In this document: piece by piece, positions 51,339 through 60,890 of the stretch | How positions within the stretch are numbered: position 1 is the first letter of the stretch | Layout of the letters: each line of letters begins with the position of its first letter | Source of the DNA: Nitrospirota bacterium | GTDB taxonomy: Bacteria > Nitrospirota > Thermodesulfovibrionia > Thermodesulfovibrionales > UBA6898 | DNA: 64,000 nucleotides | Assembly (NCBI GenBank): GCA_016214855.1 | Contig: JACRMT010000012.1 | Span: 124,001-188,000 of the forward strand | Direction: 5' to 3' | Translations under genes and position numbers: made by a program | The notes under the pieces: model-generated | Seen by the model: the letters and a program-made list of their open reading frames with translations, nothing else | Database searches by the model: none | Told to the model about the DNA's origin: nothing

Positions 51339-52397
51339 TTATTCTGCCAAGGTCTCCTCAGGGGGCGTATACCCGCCCGAACTTTCCGTCTTGGAAAAGG
51401 CAAGCCACCCCGGATAGAAAATGCCTACAAGCGGAACAAGAATGAGAAGTCCAAGCCACTTGTTCTTGCCCAGGTTCTCTGTGATGCACATCCAGAGATA
51501 TATTCCTACAAACAAATTGACAATAGGAACCAAGAACAGAAGGACCCACCATCCGGGCTTTCCGGCTGAGACGACAAAGGTCCAGGCCTGAACGATCGGT
51601 ATCCAGGCGGTCCAGGGAGCCGGCACATCCAGCTTTTTTGCAATAAGAAACAGACAGAGGCTGTAATACAGGTAAACCGCGAGCCCGATAAAAACCAATA
51701 TCATGCCAAAGGCGGCAATAATTGCAATAAGGGCAGCTGGTCCCGCAGCATCGGGCATCTGCTTTGGCATAGGCATGGGAACAACAGGTGCCGGCGGTGT
51801 CGGAACTGCCTGAGGAGACTTGGGCGGCTCAGCCTGCTGAGGAACTGACTGTGCGGGAGCTGATTTTTGAGCAGTGGTCGGGGCTGGAACAGTCTCTGCT
51901 GCCTTTGCTTTCTGCTCTGCAGGGGCTGCCAGGCCAGACTTCCCTTCCTTTGCATCAGATGATGCCGGCAGTGGTGTTTTTGCGGAGGGCTCAGGCACTT
52001 TTACGGTCTGGTCCGGTTTTGCCTCTCTCTTCTCAACAGCAGATTCAGACTTCTTCGTTATGGCAGATCTGATAGCCGCAACTTCACCTGAGGCCCTTCT
52101 TATAAGACCAACCTTCTCAAGCGAATACTCGGGATCGATGAGGTATGCATCTCTGAAATACTCATCAGCCTCGCTGAACTTGCCCAGTTCATACAGGGAA
52201 TAGCCGATCAGGTAATATGCAGTAGGGTCAGGTTTCTTATTGATGTACTCCTTGAAATACTGGACCGCAGCTCTAAAATTCCTTGTATTGTACGACTTGA
52301 GCCCTGCCCTGAAATCCTTGTCATCATTTGAGACAGCAGCACCTGCTATCGCTGCAAACAGCACTAACAATGCTATGACCAGTGCTACCTTTTTCAT
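51339..52397 (-). CDS. TPR and DUF5684 membrane protein
   Basis: 352-aa protein: signal peptide (MKKVALVIALLVLFAAIAGAA), two TPR-like repeats (FRAGLKSYNTRNFRAAVQYFKEYI; YYLIGYSLYELGKFSEADEYFRDAYLIDPEYS), a long Ala/Pro/Lys linker (about residues 120-215), then four membrane helices with the DUF5684 pattern (KLDVPAPWTAWIPIVQAWTFVVSAGKPGWWVLLFLVPIVNLFVGIYLWM). TPRs in the periplasm imply protein binding. GGAGG before the ATG at 52397. Function unknown. Confidence 0.8.
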   Translation of the reverse strand: MKKVALVIALLVLFAAIAGAAVSNDDKDFRAGLKSYNTRNFRAAVQYFKEYINKKPDPTAYYLIGYSLYELGKFSEADEYFRDAYLIDPEYSLEKVGLIRRASGEVAAIRSAITKKSESAVEKREAKPDQTVKVPEPSAKTPLPASSDAKEGKSGLAAPAEQKAKAAETVPAPTTAQKSAPAQSVPQQAEPPKSPQAVPTPPAPVVPMPMPKQMPDAAGPAALIAIIAAFGMILVFIGLAVYLYYSLCLFLIAKKLDVPAPWTAWIPIVQAWTFVVSAGKPGWWVLLFLVPIVNLFVGIYLWMCITENLGKNKWLGLLILVPLVGIFYPGWLAFSKTESSGGYTPPEETLAE

Positions 52398-52586
52398 GCC
52401 CTCCTCCTTGAATAAAAAAACCTCATTCTGAAGATAATATGCAATCATTATAGCAAATCCCGTTTCCGTTTATACCTTTTTGTATCATTTATCAATATAT
52501 CAATTAGTTTATTCACTTTGAACGTTGTTAAAAATAGGATTTCATTATAGGATGTACCTGTAGCTTGACTATCGCGAGGGAAGGCA

Positions 52587-53630
52587 ATGCTTTTTAGAAT
52601 TCTGAAACATGAAGACCTGAAAAAGCTGTATGATCTGCTGTCCAGGGGGAATCGGGTTATCGGACCGGTCAGGAAAGGGGCTGACAAAGACGGCAACCCC
52701 ATATATGCCTTTGAAGAGATAGGTGATTTCATCAATATTCATCTGGATTACACCACAACAAAAATACCTGCAAAGAAGTTCTTTATGCCTTTTAGAGAAG
52801 TTATGGCTGACTTCCGGATCAAAGGGAAAGACTGGGAGAAGAAGATCGGATTCAATATCGGCAGCCCCTTCATTGTCTTCGGTATGCATGCCTGTGACAT
52901 AAATGCCCTGAACAAGCTCGACAAAGTTCTGCTCGGGAGCCACTATCCCATGCCGTATTATGCGGCAAAACGGAAGAACATGTTCATCGTGGGTATTGAC
53001 TGCATACCCCAGCCATATTGTTTCTGCCGCTCCATGGGCTCAGATACGGCACTGCATGGATTCGACATGTTCCTGACAGACCTTGGTGACCACTACTTTG
53101 TCGAAATACTTTCTGATACTGCATACAATTTTCTCCGGCAGATCACTAATGCGGAGCCTACAGAAAGCGATCATGCCCGCTATATGAAGGCCGCATCGGA
53201 AAAGAACAGGAAGTTTACTGCTCATGTAGATACAACTGACCTTACCAAAATTCTGGATATGGAATTCCAGGCAGATGTCTGGAAGAAATGGGGCGATCAG
53301 TGCCTGTCCTGCGGCACCTGTGCGAATGTCTGCCCGACCTGCTACTGCTATGGCGTAGATGAGTCTGTGGCACTTGATCTCTCACGGGCGCAAAAGATCA
53401 AATCCCTCTACTCCTGCAATCTGATCGATTTCGCTGAGGTTGCCGGCGGACATAATTTCAGACCTGAGAGTCACACACGGCTCAAATACCGTTACTACCA
53501 CAAGCACCGCGGTTTTGTTGAAGCGTATGAGGAATCTCTCTGCGTTGGCTGCGGCAGATGCGGAGAATCCTGCCTTGCAGGCATTACGGTCCCGGAAGTC
53601 ATTGCGAGCGTCAGGGGCGGGGAAAACTGA
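52587..53630 (+). CDS. hydB: [NiFe] hydrogenase (group 3b type) beta subunit, Fe-S protein
   Basis: 347-aa electron-transfer subunit, homologous to sulfhydrogenase beta and anaerobic sulfite reductase A. Two [4Fe-4S] motifs near the C-terminus: CLSCGTCANVCPTCYC and CVGCGRCGESC. Upstream of them FIVFGMHACDINALNKLDKV with an extra Cys. GAGGGAAGG precedes the ATG. First of four genes in the order beta-gamma-delta-alpha, the layout of NAD(P)-linked cytoplasmic group 3b hydrogenases, which may evolve or oxidise H2 and in some species reduce sulfur. Confidence 0.9.
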   Translation: MLFRILKHEDLKKLYDLLSRGNRVIGPVRKGADKDGNPIYAFEEIGDFINIHLDYTTTKIPAKKFFMPFREVMADFRIKGKDWEKKIGFNIGSPFIVFGMHACDINALNKLDKVLLGSHYPMPYYAAKRKNMFIVGIDCIPQPYCFCRSMGSDTALHGFDMFLTDLGDHYFVEILSDTAYNFLRQITNAEPTESDHARYMKAASEKNRKFTAHVDTTDLTKILDMEFQADVWKKWGDQCLSCGTCANVCPTCYCYGVDESVALDLSRAQKIKSLYSCNLIDFAEVAGGHNFRPESHTRLKYRYYHKHRGFVEAYEESLCVGCGRCGESCLAGITVPEVIASVRGGEN

Positions 53631-53631
53631 T

Positions 53632-54540
53632 ATGAGCAGCCAGATCAAATTCACGGATATTACAGCCGGTCAGCAGCGGCGGCATTTTCGCGAGAACGAC
53701 CTTGGAGCCTTTGAGAACACCTATAAGGCCGAGATCACTGCAGTACACAGACTTACCGCAATCGAGAATCTCTTCAGGATCCAGATCGTCGACCCGACAG
53801 ACAGAAAGAAGTTTGTTTTCCAGCCGGGCCAATTCGTAATGCTGGAACTGCCGGGTATCGGTGAGGCGCCCTTCTCGATCTCCTCCTCTGCCTCACGGCA
53901 TGGAGATCTTGAACTCTGCATACGCAGGGTCGGAAGCCTGACCAATTTTCTTTTCAGGCTTGACCGCGGCACGCACGTTGGCATACGCGGCCCTTTCGGC
54001 ACCGGTTTCCCGATGGATCAGATGCATGGAGAAAATATTCTCCTCATAGCCGGAGGCCTCGGTCTTGCTCCTCTGCGTTCGCCGATAGCCTATGTGCAGG
54101 AAAACAGGAACCTGTTCGATAATGTTGATATTATTTATGGAACAAAGGAACCCTCCCAGCTCCTGTTCACCTATCAGTATGATATGTGGCGTGCTGATGA
54201 CGTGAACCTTCATATTATTGTCGAAAAAGGCGATCCAGCCTGGAAAGGGCCTGTCGGCATGATAACCAAAGTACTCCAGGATATTTTCATGCATAGGCAT
54301 GCAGACTACTTTCAGAAGACCTATGCTATTGTCTGCGGCCCTCCGGTCATGTTCAAATTTGTCTGCACCATGCTGAATGAGCGGAGTATCCCTATGGAGA
54401 AGATGTTCGTTTCCCTTGAGCGGAGGATGCACTGCGGCATGGCAAAATGCTGCCGCTGCAATATCGGCTCAACGTACATCTGCCTTAAGGGCCCTGTCTT
54501 TGACTACTGGTCGGTCATGAACATGAAGGAGGCCATCTGA
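53632..54540 (+). CDS. hydG: [NiFe] hydrogenase (group 3b type) gamma subunit, FAD/NAD(P)-binding
   Basis: 302-aa flavoprotein linking the enzyme to NAD(P)H. FAD-binding domain (FVFQPGQFVMLELPGIGEAPFSISSS), NAD(P)-binding LLIAGGLGLAPLRSPI and CGPPVMFKFVC, and a C-terminal [2Fe-2S] site CGMAKCCRCNIGSTYIC. The ATG at 53632 begins one base after the hydB stop. Its stop overlaps hydD (TGATG). NAD versus NADP preference is not clear. Confidence 0.92.
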   Translation: MSSQIKFTDITAGQQRRHFRENDLGAFENTYKAEITAVHRLTAIENLFRIQIVDPTDRKKFVFQPGQFVMLELPGIGEAPFSISSSASRHGDLELCIRRVGSLTNFLFRLDRGTHVGIRGPFGTGFPMDQMHGENILLIAGGLGLAPLRSPIAYVQENRNLFDNVDIIYGTKEPSQLLFTYQYDMWRADDVNLHIIVEKGDPAWKGPVGMITKVLQDIFMHRHADYFQKTYAIVCGPPVMFKFVCTMLNERSIPMEKMFVSLERRMHCGMAKCCRCNIGSTYICLKGPVFDYWSVMNMKEAI

Positions 54541-55340
54541 TGGCCGGGACAACTCACAACCAGAAGAATTTTCTTGGCGTTCCGGTTGCAAAGCCACGGG
54601 TCGCCTTCTTCGAGCTCTCTTCCTGCGAAGGCTGCCAGCTCCAGATATTAAACAACGAGGCAACGCTCCTCGATTTCCTTTCCCTGGTGCAGGTGGTCAA
54701 TTTCCGCGAGGCAATGACAGAAAAGTCCGACGACTATGATATTGCCTTTGTCGAGGGAAGCATAACAAGAAAGGATGAGGTGGAGAGGCTCAGAAATATC
54801 AGGCAGAATGCCAGGGTCCTTGTTGCGCTTGGGTCCTGCGCATGTTTTGGGGGTATAAACCAGCTCAAGAACCGTTTTGATCCTGACTGGGTAAAGCGTA
54901 AGGTGTACGGAAACTCACCTGTCGATACTGACAAGGCCCAACCCCTTGAGGAGTTCGTGCATATAAACCTCAGGATCTATGGCTGTCCTGTCAGAAAAGA
55001 AGAAGTCGAAAGGATCGTGACGAATCTGGTCATCGGCAAGGAGATTCATCATCCGCGGTACCCGGTATGCATGGAATGCAAGGCTAACGAAAATGTCTGC
55101 CTTTTTGACCTTGGTGAGCCCTGCCTGGGGCCTGTCACCAGGGCTGGCTGTGATTCGTGGTGTCCGAACAGCAGGGCCGGCTGCTGGGGCTGCCGCGGAC
55201 CTGCAGATGAAGCCAATATGGAACAGATGAGGAAGATTATGGCAGAGAAGGGATTCTCTGAGGAAACCCTGATCGACCGCCTTGAATGCTTTGGCGGGTT
55301 CAAAGACAGTGTTGATAGGATCAGGAAAGGTCAACCATGA
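54540..55340 (+). CDS. hydD: [NiFe] hydrogenase (group 3b type) small (delta) subunit
   Basis: 266-aa subunit with three Fe-S clusters that carries electrons between the Ni-Fe site and the beta/gamma subunits. Proximal cluster: ELSSCEGCQLQ, ALGSCACFGGI and IYGCPV. Other clusters: PVCMECKANENVCL, GEPCLGPVTRAGCDSWCPN and AGCWGCRGP. No Tat signal, so cytoplasmic, as expected for group 3. Overlaps hydG by one base and hydA by four. Confidence 0.93.
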   Translation: MAGTTHNQKNFLGVPVAKPRVAFFELSSCEGCQLQILNNEATLLDFLSLVQVVNFREAMTEKSDDYDIAFVEGSITRKDEVERLRNIRQNARVLVALGSCACFGGINQLKNRFDPDWVKRKVYGNSPVDTDKAQPLEEFVHINLRIYGCPVRKEEVERIVTNLVIGKEIHHPRYPVCMECKANENVCLFDLGEPCLGPVTRAGCDSWCPNSRAGCWGCRGPADEANMEQMRKIMAEKGFSEETLIDRLECFGGFKDSVDRIRKGQP

Positions 55341-56611
55341 AGCTCACCTGCAAGGTGGATGTGCATCACCTTTCCCGGGTCGAGGGGCACGGGAATATAA
55401 CGATACGCATACAGGATGGAAAACTTGAGGAAGCGCGATGGGAGGTCGTTGAGACGCCCCGCTTCTTCGAAGCCTTCCTCATCGGCAAGAAGTGGGACAA
55501 TGCGCCCTGGATCTGCGGAAGGATCTGCGGCATCTGCTCAATAGGCCACACGCTTGCGAGCATACGGGCCGTTGAAAATGCCTTTGGCATAGAGCCGACA
55601 GAGCAGACGCGAAAATTGCGGCTGCTGCTCAAACATATGGAAACCCTTCAGAGCCATATCCTTCACCTCTATTTTCTCGCAGCGCCTGATTTTGCAAATG
55701 TGGGAAGCGTATTTCCGCTTATTGAGACAGCACCTGATATCGTGGCAAGGGCGGCAAGGATCAAGCTCCTCGCAAACGATATCTGTGACTGTATCGGCGG
55801 ACGCCGCATGCATCCTACCAGGACGATCGTCGGAGGGTTCACCCTGCTGCCGACAAAGGATGAACTCCGCGGCCACAGGGACCGCCTGAAAGAAGTGATG
55901 GATGATCTGGTAAAGACAGCTGACCTCTTCAGGTCGTTCACCCTGCCGGATTTTATACGAGAGACGGAGTTTGTGTCGCTCAAGGGTAGCGGGCAGTACC
56001 CCTTTATCGGCGGCGACCTTGTTTCGACCGACGGTGTCCAGAAAAGGGAGCAGGACTATCGTGAGATGACCAATGAATACATTGTAGAACAGTCAACATC
56101 AAAGTGGTCGCGACTGTCCCGCAAATCCTTTGCCGTGGGGGCACTGGCGCGACTGAACAATAACTTCGAGCTTCTTCACGAATGGGCGAGAGAGATCTCG
56201 CTCAGTTTCGGGCTCCAGCCTGTGAACCACAATCCGTACATGAACAATATGGCCCAGCTTGTTGAGGCCGTTCATGTAGCTGCGGAATCGATCGATATGA
56301 TCGATGAGCTTCTTGATTCGGAATTCTCGGAGCCGAGACAGCCTGTCGCGGCAAGGGCAGGTATTGGCGTTGGCGCTGTTGAGGTCCCAAGAGGGATCCT
56401 CTATCACAGCTACGAATTCGATGACACAGGGCATATTATCAATTGCGACTGCGTCATCCCTACCAGCCAGAATCATGCGAACATTCAGCACGATCTTCAG
56501 GAACTTGCGGAGCATTATGCAAAAAAAGGGAGGAAGGACCGGGATATTGAACTGCTGGCCCAGATGCTCGTCAGGGCCTATGACCCCTGCATCTCCTGCT
56601 CAGTACACTGA
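55337..56611 (+). CDS. hydA: [NiFe] hydrogenase (group 3b type) large (alpha) subunit
   Basis: 424-aa catalytic subunit. Nickel/iron ligands: RICGICSIGHT near residue 55-65 and DPCISCSVH at the extreme C-terminus. L1-type signature RVEGHGNITIRI at the start. Odd: the coding region stops directly after the His of DPCxxCxxH. Most large subunits carry a few more residues (VVRL in the Pyrococcus enzyme, as I recall) that a specific protease removes after nickel insertion. Here no such peptide exists, and no hydrogenase protease gene is nearby. The frame and stop TGA are clear. Confidence 0.93.
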   Translation: MKLTCKVDVHHLSRVEGHGNITIRIQDGKLEEARWEVVETPRFFEAFLIGKKWDNAPWICGRICGICSIGHTLASIRAVENAFGIEPTEQTRKLRLLLKHMETLQSHILHLYFLAAPDFANVGSVFPLIETAPDIVARAARIKLLANDICDCIGGRRMHPTRTIVGGFTLLPTKDELRGHRDRLKEVMDDLVKTADLFRSFTLPDFIRETEFVSLKGSGQYPFIGGDLVSTDGVQKREQDYREMTNEYIVEQSTSKWSRLSRKSFAVGALARLNNNFELLHEWAREISLSFGLQPVNHNPYMNNMAQLVEAVHVAAESIDMIDELLDSEFSEPRQPVAARAGIGVGAVEVPRGILYHSYEFDDTGHIINCDCVIPTSQNHANIQHDLQELAEHYAKKGRKDRDIELLAQMLVRAYDPCISCSVH

Positions 56612-56616
56612 AAAGG

Positions 56617-57537
56617 CTATTGTTTTTCCGGTTGAGCCTGTGCAGCCTGTTCTTTCATCTGCTTTTCTCTTTCAGCAAGCACTTTCTCTTTGGCCTTCTT
56701 CCTGGCGTCTTCCCGCACCTTGAAGTCACCTTCCCCATAAAGGGTGAATCTGAGCCATGAGAGAGAGAATTTCAGCAGTTCCAGTTCATCCTGCTTCAAC
56801 TTTTCTATCACTTCAGGCTCTATTTCGTAGGCATCGAGGAACCTGCTTTCAAAAACAAATTTCCTGAAGGCATCAAGGTTGGTGCTTACCATGAAAAACA
56901 GGTCCAGAGACTTCTGGCTGAACTCTACCATGCCGAGGGTCTTTGCCTTCAGAACGATCTCCATCCAGTCATCATTTACCGCGTCGTAAACATCAGAACC
57001 CTGGTCAGCCCGCCATTCGTCGATCGTCCATTCCTTGTCTTCGTTATGTCCGAGGCAATGATCTTCCCTGATCTTTATGAAAAAATTGGTGCCTGTATTC
57101 TTATCGAAGTGCTTCATTATCCCCATGCCTATCGGATAATAACGGCAGGTAAGAGGACGGTCCTCATAAACCGTGCAGCCCTCTGCTGTCACAAAGGGAC
57201 ATGACCTGTTTTCGTCGTCCTTCAGCCTCATGATCGCAACAGGGAGTTGAGACCTGTCGATCACTGTCTGATGCGTATGGGTGAGGAGAAACTCGTCGTA
57301 CGTCATCCCGAGCCGTTTTTTCAGTCTGTAGATATCATAGGGAGACAGGAATATCTTTATCCCGCTGCAGCATTTGGTAAAACATCCGATGCCAGGATAG
57401 CAACGAAACCTTATTTTTGATTCACCGGTCAGATATTCCGGCACAATGACGCTTTTTTCGATCCGGCCCTCAATCTCACGCTTGATCTCGTTAACCGCAC
57501 TATTATCAGTATTACTGGAACTGTCGTTGTTTGCCAT
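56617..57537 (-). CDS. YkgJ-family cysteine cluster protein
   Basis: 306-aa protein with the zinc- or iron-binding PF03692 domain: YPGIGCFTKCCSGIKIFLSPYDIYRLKK, then SCPFVTAEGCTVYEDRPLTCRYYPIGMGI. The Cys pattern CxxxCC ... C ... C ... C is complete. Long variant with about 120 extra residues on the C-terminal side ending in a Lys/Glu/Gln-rich coil (KAKEKVLAEREKQMKEQAAQ). YkgJ proteins are often near flagella or methylation genes; role unknown. Convergent, 5 nt after hydA. Confidence 0.82.
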   Translation of the reverse strand: MANNDSSSNTDNSAVNEIKREIEGRIEKSVIVPEYLTGESKIRFRCYPGIGCFTKCCSGIKIFLSPYDIYRLKKRLGMTYDEFLLTHTHQTVIDRSQLPVAIMRLKDDENRSCPFVTAEGCTVYEDRPLTCRYYPIGMGIMKHFDKNTGTNFFIKIREDHCLGHNEDKEWTIDEWRADQGSDVYDAVNDDWMEIVLKAKTLGMVEFSQKSLDLFFMVSTNLDAFRKFVFESRFLDAYEIEPEVIEKLKQDELELLKFSLSWLRFTLYGEGDFKVREDARKKAKEKVLAEREKQMKEQAAQAQPEKQ

Positions 57538-57732
57538 GGATACTCCCTTGATTGTTATTATGCATCAATGAAATTATATTGCCGGCAAAACAAAGGTAGA
57601 GGGAAAAATGTATGCTATGTTCGCGCCGCTTTGTATCCACTGAATGCGAGATGATGCTATTATACTATATTGCAGATGCTTATAGCACATATTGAAAGCC
57701 TTAAAATAGGATGCATATGAGGAGATTGCCGT

Positions 57733-58125
57733 ATGACCGGAAATGAACTTGATGATATGAACATTTATGACGTACTCTGTCTTGATGCACTAAAGGTACG
57801 GCCCGACATCCTCTCTGAGATTAAATTGGACGTGACCCCGCAGATGATGATGGAGCCGAGGTTCCAGTCCCGCCCTGAAGACCTCGAAAAGCTCAAGGAG
57901 ATTTCGGGTTATATATTCTACATAGAGACCGAGACAGAGCCACCCAGCGTCATGCTGCTTAAGATCGGCAGGACGGACATAACCACAACGGTCGGACATG
58001 TCGCTGAGGTCCCTGCCGAAATGGTCCGCAGGGCGGTTGACAAGCCTTTGCTGCCCCCTGTAAATGGCATGTGTGCAATCACGGATGAGATCAGGGACTG
58101 GTTGAGGCAGGCACTGTCTCTCTAA
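57733..58125 (+). CDS. Hypothetical protein, 130 aa
   Basis: Not recognised. Acidic, soluble-looking, begins MTGNELDDMNIYDVLCLDALKVRPD and has a beta-rich middle (GYIFYIETETEPPSVMLLKIGRTDITTTVGHVAEVPAEMVRRAV). No Cys cluster or membrane segment. AGGAG 8 nt before the ATG supports translation. Divergent from ykgJ, convergent with hppA, with a shared terminator after it. Confidence 0.65.
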   Translation: MTGNELDDMNIYDVLCLDALKVRPDILSEIKLDVTPQMMMEPRFQSRPEDLEKLKEISGYIFYIETETEPPSVMLLKIGRTDITTTVGHVAEVPAEMVRRAVDKPLLPPVNGMCAITDEIRDWLRQALSL

Positions 58126-58143
58126 CCGTTCTTTTTCTGCAAA

Positions 58144-58183
58144 AAAAGAGGCCGATCCTTGATTTCAAGGACCGGCCTCTTTT
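58144..58183. terminator. Bidirectional intrinsic terminator
   Basis: 18-bp stem with one mismatch (AAAAGAGGCCGATCCTTG / CAAGGACCGGCCTCTTTT), ATTT loop. T-runs on both sides: seven T on the minus strand (hppA), four on the plus strand. Confidence 0.88.
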
Positions 58184-58203
58184 GATATTGTTCTAAACTG
58201 CTA

Positions 58204-60285
58204 TTACAGCATCGGTACGATCAGAAGCGCTACGATGTTGATAACCTTGATCATCGGGTTGATCGCAGGTCCTGCAGTATCCTTGTAAGGATCTCCGACC
58301 GTGTCACCGGTAACAGAGGCCTTGTGACCATCGCTGCCCTTCTTGTGGACGACACCCTTGGAGTCAGTGACGCCGTCTTCAAAGGCCTTCTTGGCATTGT
58401 CCCATGCACCGCCGCCGCTTGTCATGGCAATGGCCTGGAACAGTCCGGTCAGGATGCTGCCGATAAGAACGCCGCCGAGTGCCTCTTTACCAAGAAGCAG
58501 TCCAACTGCGATAGGCGCTACAACCGGGATTAGTGCAGGAACCATCATCTGCTTGATGGCTGACTGGGTAACGATATCAACGCACTTGCCATATTCAGGC
58601 TTTGCCTTGTATTCCATAATGCCCGGTATCTCCCTGAACTGTCTCCTGACTTCATCAACAATGCTGCCTGCTGCCTTGCCGACCGCTTCCATAAGCAGTG
58701 AGCCGTAATAATAGGGAAGAAGACCGCCGATGAAAAGACCGGCCAGAACCATCGGGTTCGACAGGTCAAAGAGAACGGGAGAAGAGAAAGACCGTGAGTA
58801 TTCAGCAAAGAGAACAAGTGCAGCAAGTCCTGCCGAGCCGATAGCATAACCCTTGGTAACAGCCTTTGTAGTGTTGCCGACTGCGTCAAGCGGATCGGTT
58901 ATATTACGGATCTCTTCAGGCAGTCCAGACATCTCTGCGATGCCGCCCGCATTATCCGTGATCGGACCGTATGAGTCGATGGCAACAACAATACCGGTCA
59001 TCGAAAGCATCGAAACCGCTGAAAGGGCAATAGCGAAGAGACCGCCGGTCATATCAGGGTTGGCTGCAAATCCTCCGCCCAAGTGATATGCACCAAGGAT
59101 GGAAGCAACGATAACCAGAACTGGGGCTGCGGTTGACTTCATGCTGACCGCAAGACCTGCGATGACGTTCGTGCCATGACCGGTCAGGCTTGCCTGTGCA
59201 ATGTGCTTAACAGGGGCATACTCTTTGGCAGTGAAATACTCAGTTATGACAACGATCAGTCCTGTCAGTGCAAGGCCGATCAGCGACATAAGAAAGACGT
59301 TCATCTGGGTAAAAGACGGATGTGCGGCCATTGAAACAGCATCAACACCCTTCAGAAATTCACCAGTAACTATATAGAAGGTTATTGCAGCAAGAATACC
59401 TGCAACAGCCAGCCCCTTGTAAAGAGCACCCATAATGTAGTTGCTCTTGCCGAGCCTTACTGCAAATGTGCCGATAATGGAAGCAATAATCGATATTCCG
59501 CCCAACATCATCGGGAATTCAACCCATGGGCTTTCGGCGCCAAAGACAGTCTTGGCAAGAAGCATTGCGGCCACAAGAGTAACCGTGTAGGTTTCATAAA
59601 GGTCGGCAGCCATGCCTGCACAGTCGCCAACGTTGTCACCAACGTTGTCTGCGATAACTGCAGGGTTCCGGGGATCATCTTCAGGGATTCCTGCCTCGAC
59701 TTTTCCGACAAGGTCAGCGCCAACGTCAGCAGCCTTTGTATAGATACCGCCTGCAATACGGGCAAACACGCTCATAAGCGAGCAGCCGAAGCCAAGGCCG
59801 ATCAATGCATGGAAGGCCTGTTCAGGAGCAGCCTGCTTTGCAATGAAATAAAAGCCCGCAAGTCCTATGATACCTGTACCAACAACCATAACGCCGGTAA
59901 CCGAGCCGCCCTTGAAGGCAAGGCCCAGTGCAGCCTGAAGGCCCTTGCTGGCAGCCGCTGTAGTGCGGACGTTTGCACGGACCGTGACCCACATGCCGAC
60001 AAAGCCCGCAAATGCAGAGCCGACCGTTCCAATTATGAAACCGATCGCTGCCCACATGCCGAGCTGCGGTATGGCGGCAATAGCAATAACGAGAACAACA
60101 GCAACCATGGCAACCGTTTTATATTCGCGTGCAAGAAAGGCATATGCACCCTCTTTCACGGCGTTTGAAATTTCCTGCATCTTGGCATTCCCTGCGTCCT
60201 GCTTTGAGACCCACATTGCGGTCATGACTGCGTATATAACGCCTAATACGCCGCAACCTAAAGCAAATAAAATAGTCGAACTCAT
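58204..60285 (-). CDS. hppA: Membrane-bound proton-pumping pyrophosphatase, K+-independent type
   Basis: 693-aa integral membrane enzyme with about 16 helices; it hydrolyses PPi and pumps H+ outward or into a compartment. Catalytic block: [39 protein letters not shown] (Mg-PPi site with the DxxxD pairs). The residue that sorts K+ dependence reads Lys in [17 protein letters not shown], which marks the K+-independent class. PPi released by sulfate activation or biosynthesis would be its fuel. AAAGGAGGAG precedes the ATG; a TATAAT is present about 80 nt upstream on the minus strand. Confidence 0.95.
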   Translation of the reverse strand: MSSTILFALGCGVLGVIYAVMTAMWVSKQDAGNAKMQEISNAVKEGAYAFLAREYKTVAMVAVVLVIAIAAIPQLGMWAAIGFIIGTVGSAFAGFVGMWVTVRANVRTTAAASKGLQAALGLAFKGGSVTGVMVVGTGIIGLAGFYFIAKQAAPEQAFHALIGLGFGCSLMSVFARIAGGIYTKAADVGADLVGKVEAGIPEDDPRNPAVIADNVGDNVGDCAGMAADLYETYTVTLVAAMLLAKTVFGAESPWVEFPMMLGGISIIASIIGTFAVRLGKSNYIMGALYKGLAVAGILAAITFYIVTGEFLKGVDAVSMAAHPSFTQMNVFLMSLIGLALTGLIVVITEYFTAKEYAPVKHIAQASLTGHGTNVIAGLAVSMKSTAAPVLVIVASILGAYHLGGGFAANPDMTGGLFAIALSAVSMLSMTGIVVAIDSYGPITDNAGGIAEMSGLPEEIRNITDPLDAVGNTTKAVTKGYAIGSAGLAALVLFAEYSRSFSSPVLFDLSNPMVLAGLFIGGLLPYYYGSLLMEAVGKAAGSIVDEVRRQFREIPGIMEYKAKPEYGKCVDIVTQSAIKQMMVPALIPVVAPIAVGLLLGKEALGGVLIGSILTGLFQAIAMTSGGGAWDNAKKAFEDGVTDSKGVVHKKGSDGHKASVTGDTVGDPYKDTAGPAINPMIKVINIVALLIVPML

Positions 60286-60413
60286 TAAAACTCCTCCTTT
60301 GATTTGGGGTTTAGTATCTGGTGTTTCGAAAATCGTGTTAGTATTTACAATCCAAGCGAATAATGCAAATTATAAATATTTATGAAAAAGCAAGAAAATC
60401 TTATTAGTAAAAT

Positions 60414-60854
60414 TTATCCAGGGTATTTGTCAGATATATAGTCTTTTAGATAATGGTTCTCTGCCCTGAGATCCGATACCTGGGCCTTTACCACATCTCT
60501 GATGGACAGCATGGCAACGATCTTCGTATTTTCGACAATGGGCAGATGCCTGATCCTGTTTTTGATCATAATAGTTGTTACATAACAGAGATCGTCTTCG
60601 ATCTCGCAGATGATGAGGTTCGTGGTCATGACCTCGCTCACCTTTATGTCCTTGAAAAGGATATTTCCCTTTCTGGTCCAGGACTTCAGCACATCTCTTT
60701 CTGTAAACATCCCGACCGGCTTTTCGTTATCAACAACGATCAGCGCTCCTACCTCGTTCTCCACCATCTGGTAGATCGCATCTGCGACCGACTTGTCCCT
60801 GTCAATCGAGATGATGTTCGAATTAATCGGCCCTAAAATCTGCTTTACCATCAT
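60414..60854 (-). CDS. Two-CBS-domain protein
   Basis: 146-aa stand-alone pair of CBS domains (ADAIYQMVENEVGALIVVDNEKPVGMFTERDVLKSW and CYVTTIMIKNRIRHLPIVENTKIVAMLSIRDVVKAQ). Such pairs bind adenine nucleotides and sense energy state. The positions next to hppA and qmoC suggest a role in energy metabolism, by association only. Confidence 0.9.
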   Translation of the reverse strand: MMVKQILGPINSNIISIDRDKSVADAIYQMVENEVGALIVVDNEKPVGMFTERDVLKSWTRKGNILFKDIKVSEVMTTNLIICEIEDDLCYVTTIMIKNRIRHLPIVENTKIVAMLSIRDVVKAQVSDLRAENHYLKDYISDKYPG

Positions 60855-60890
60855 AGCGCTTTACCTGCCCTTTCGTTTGGACGTTTAAGT

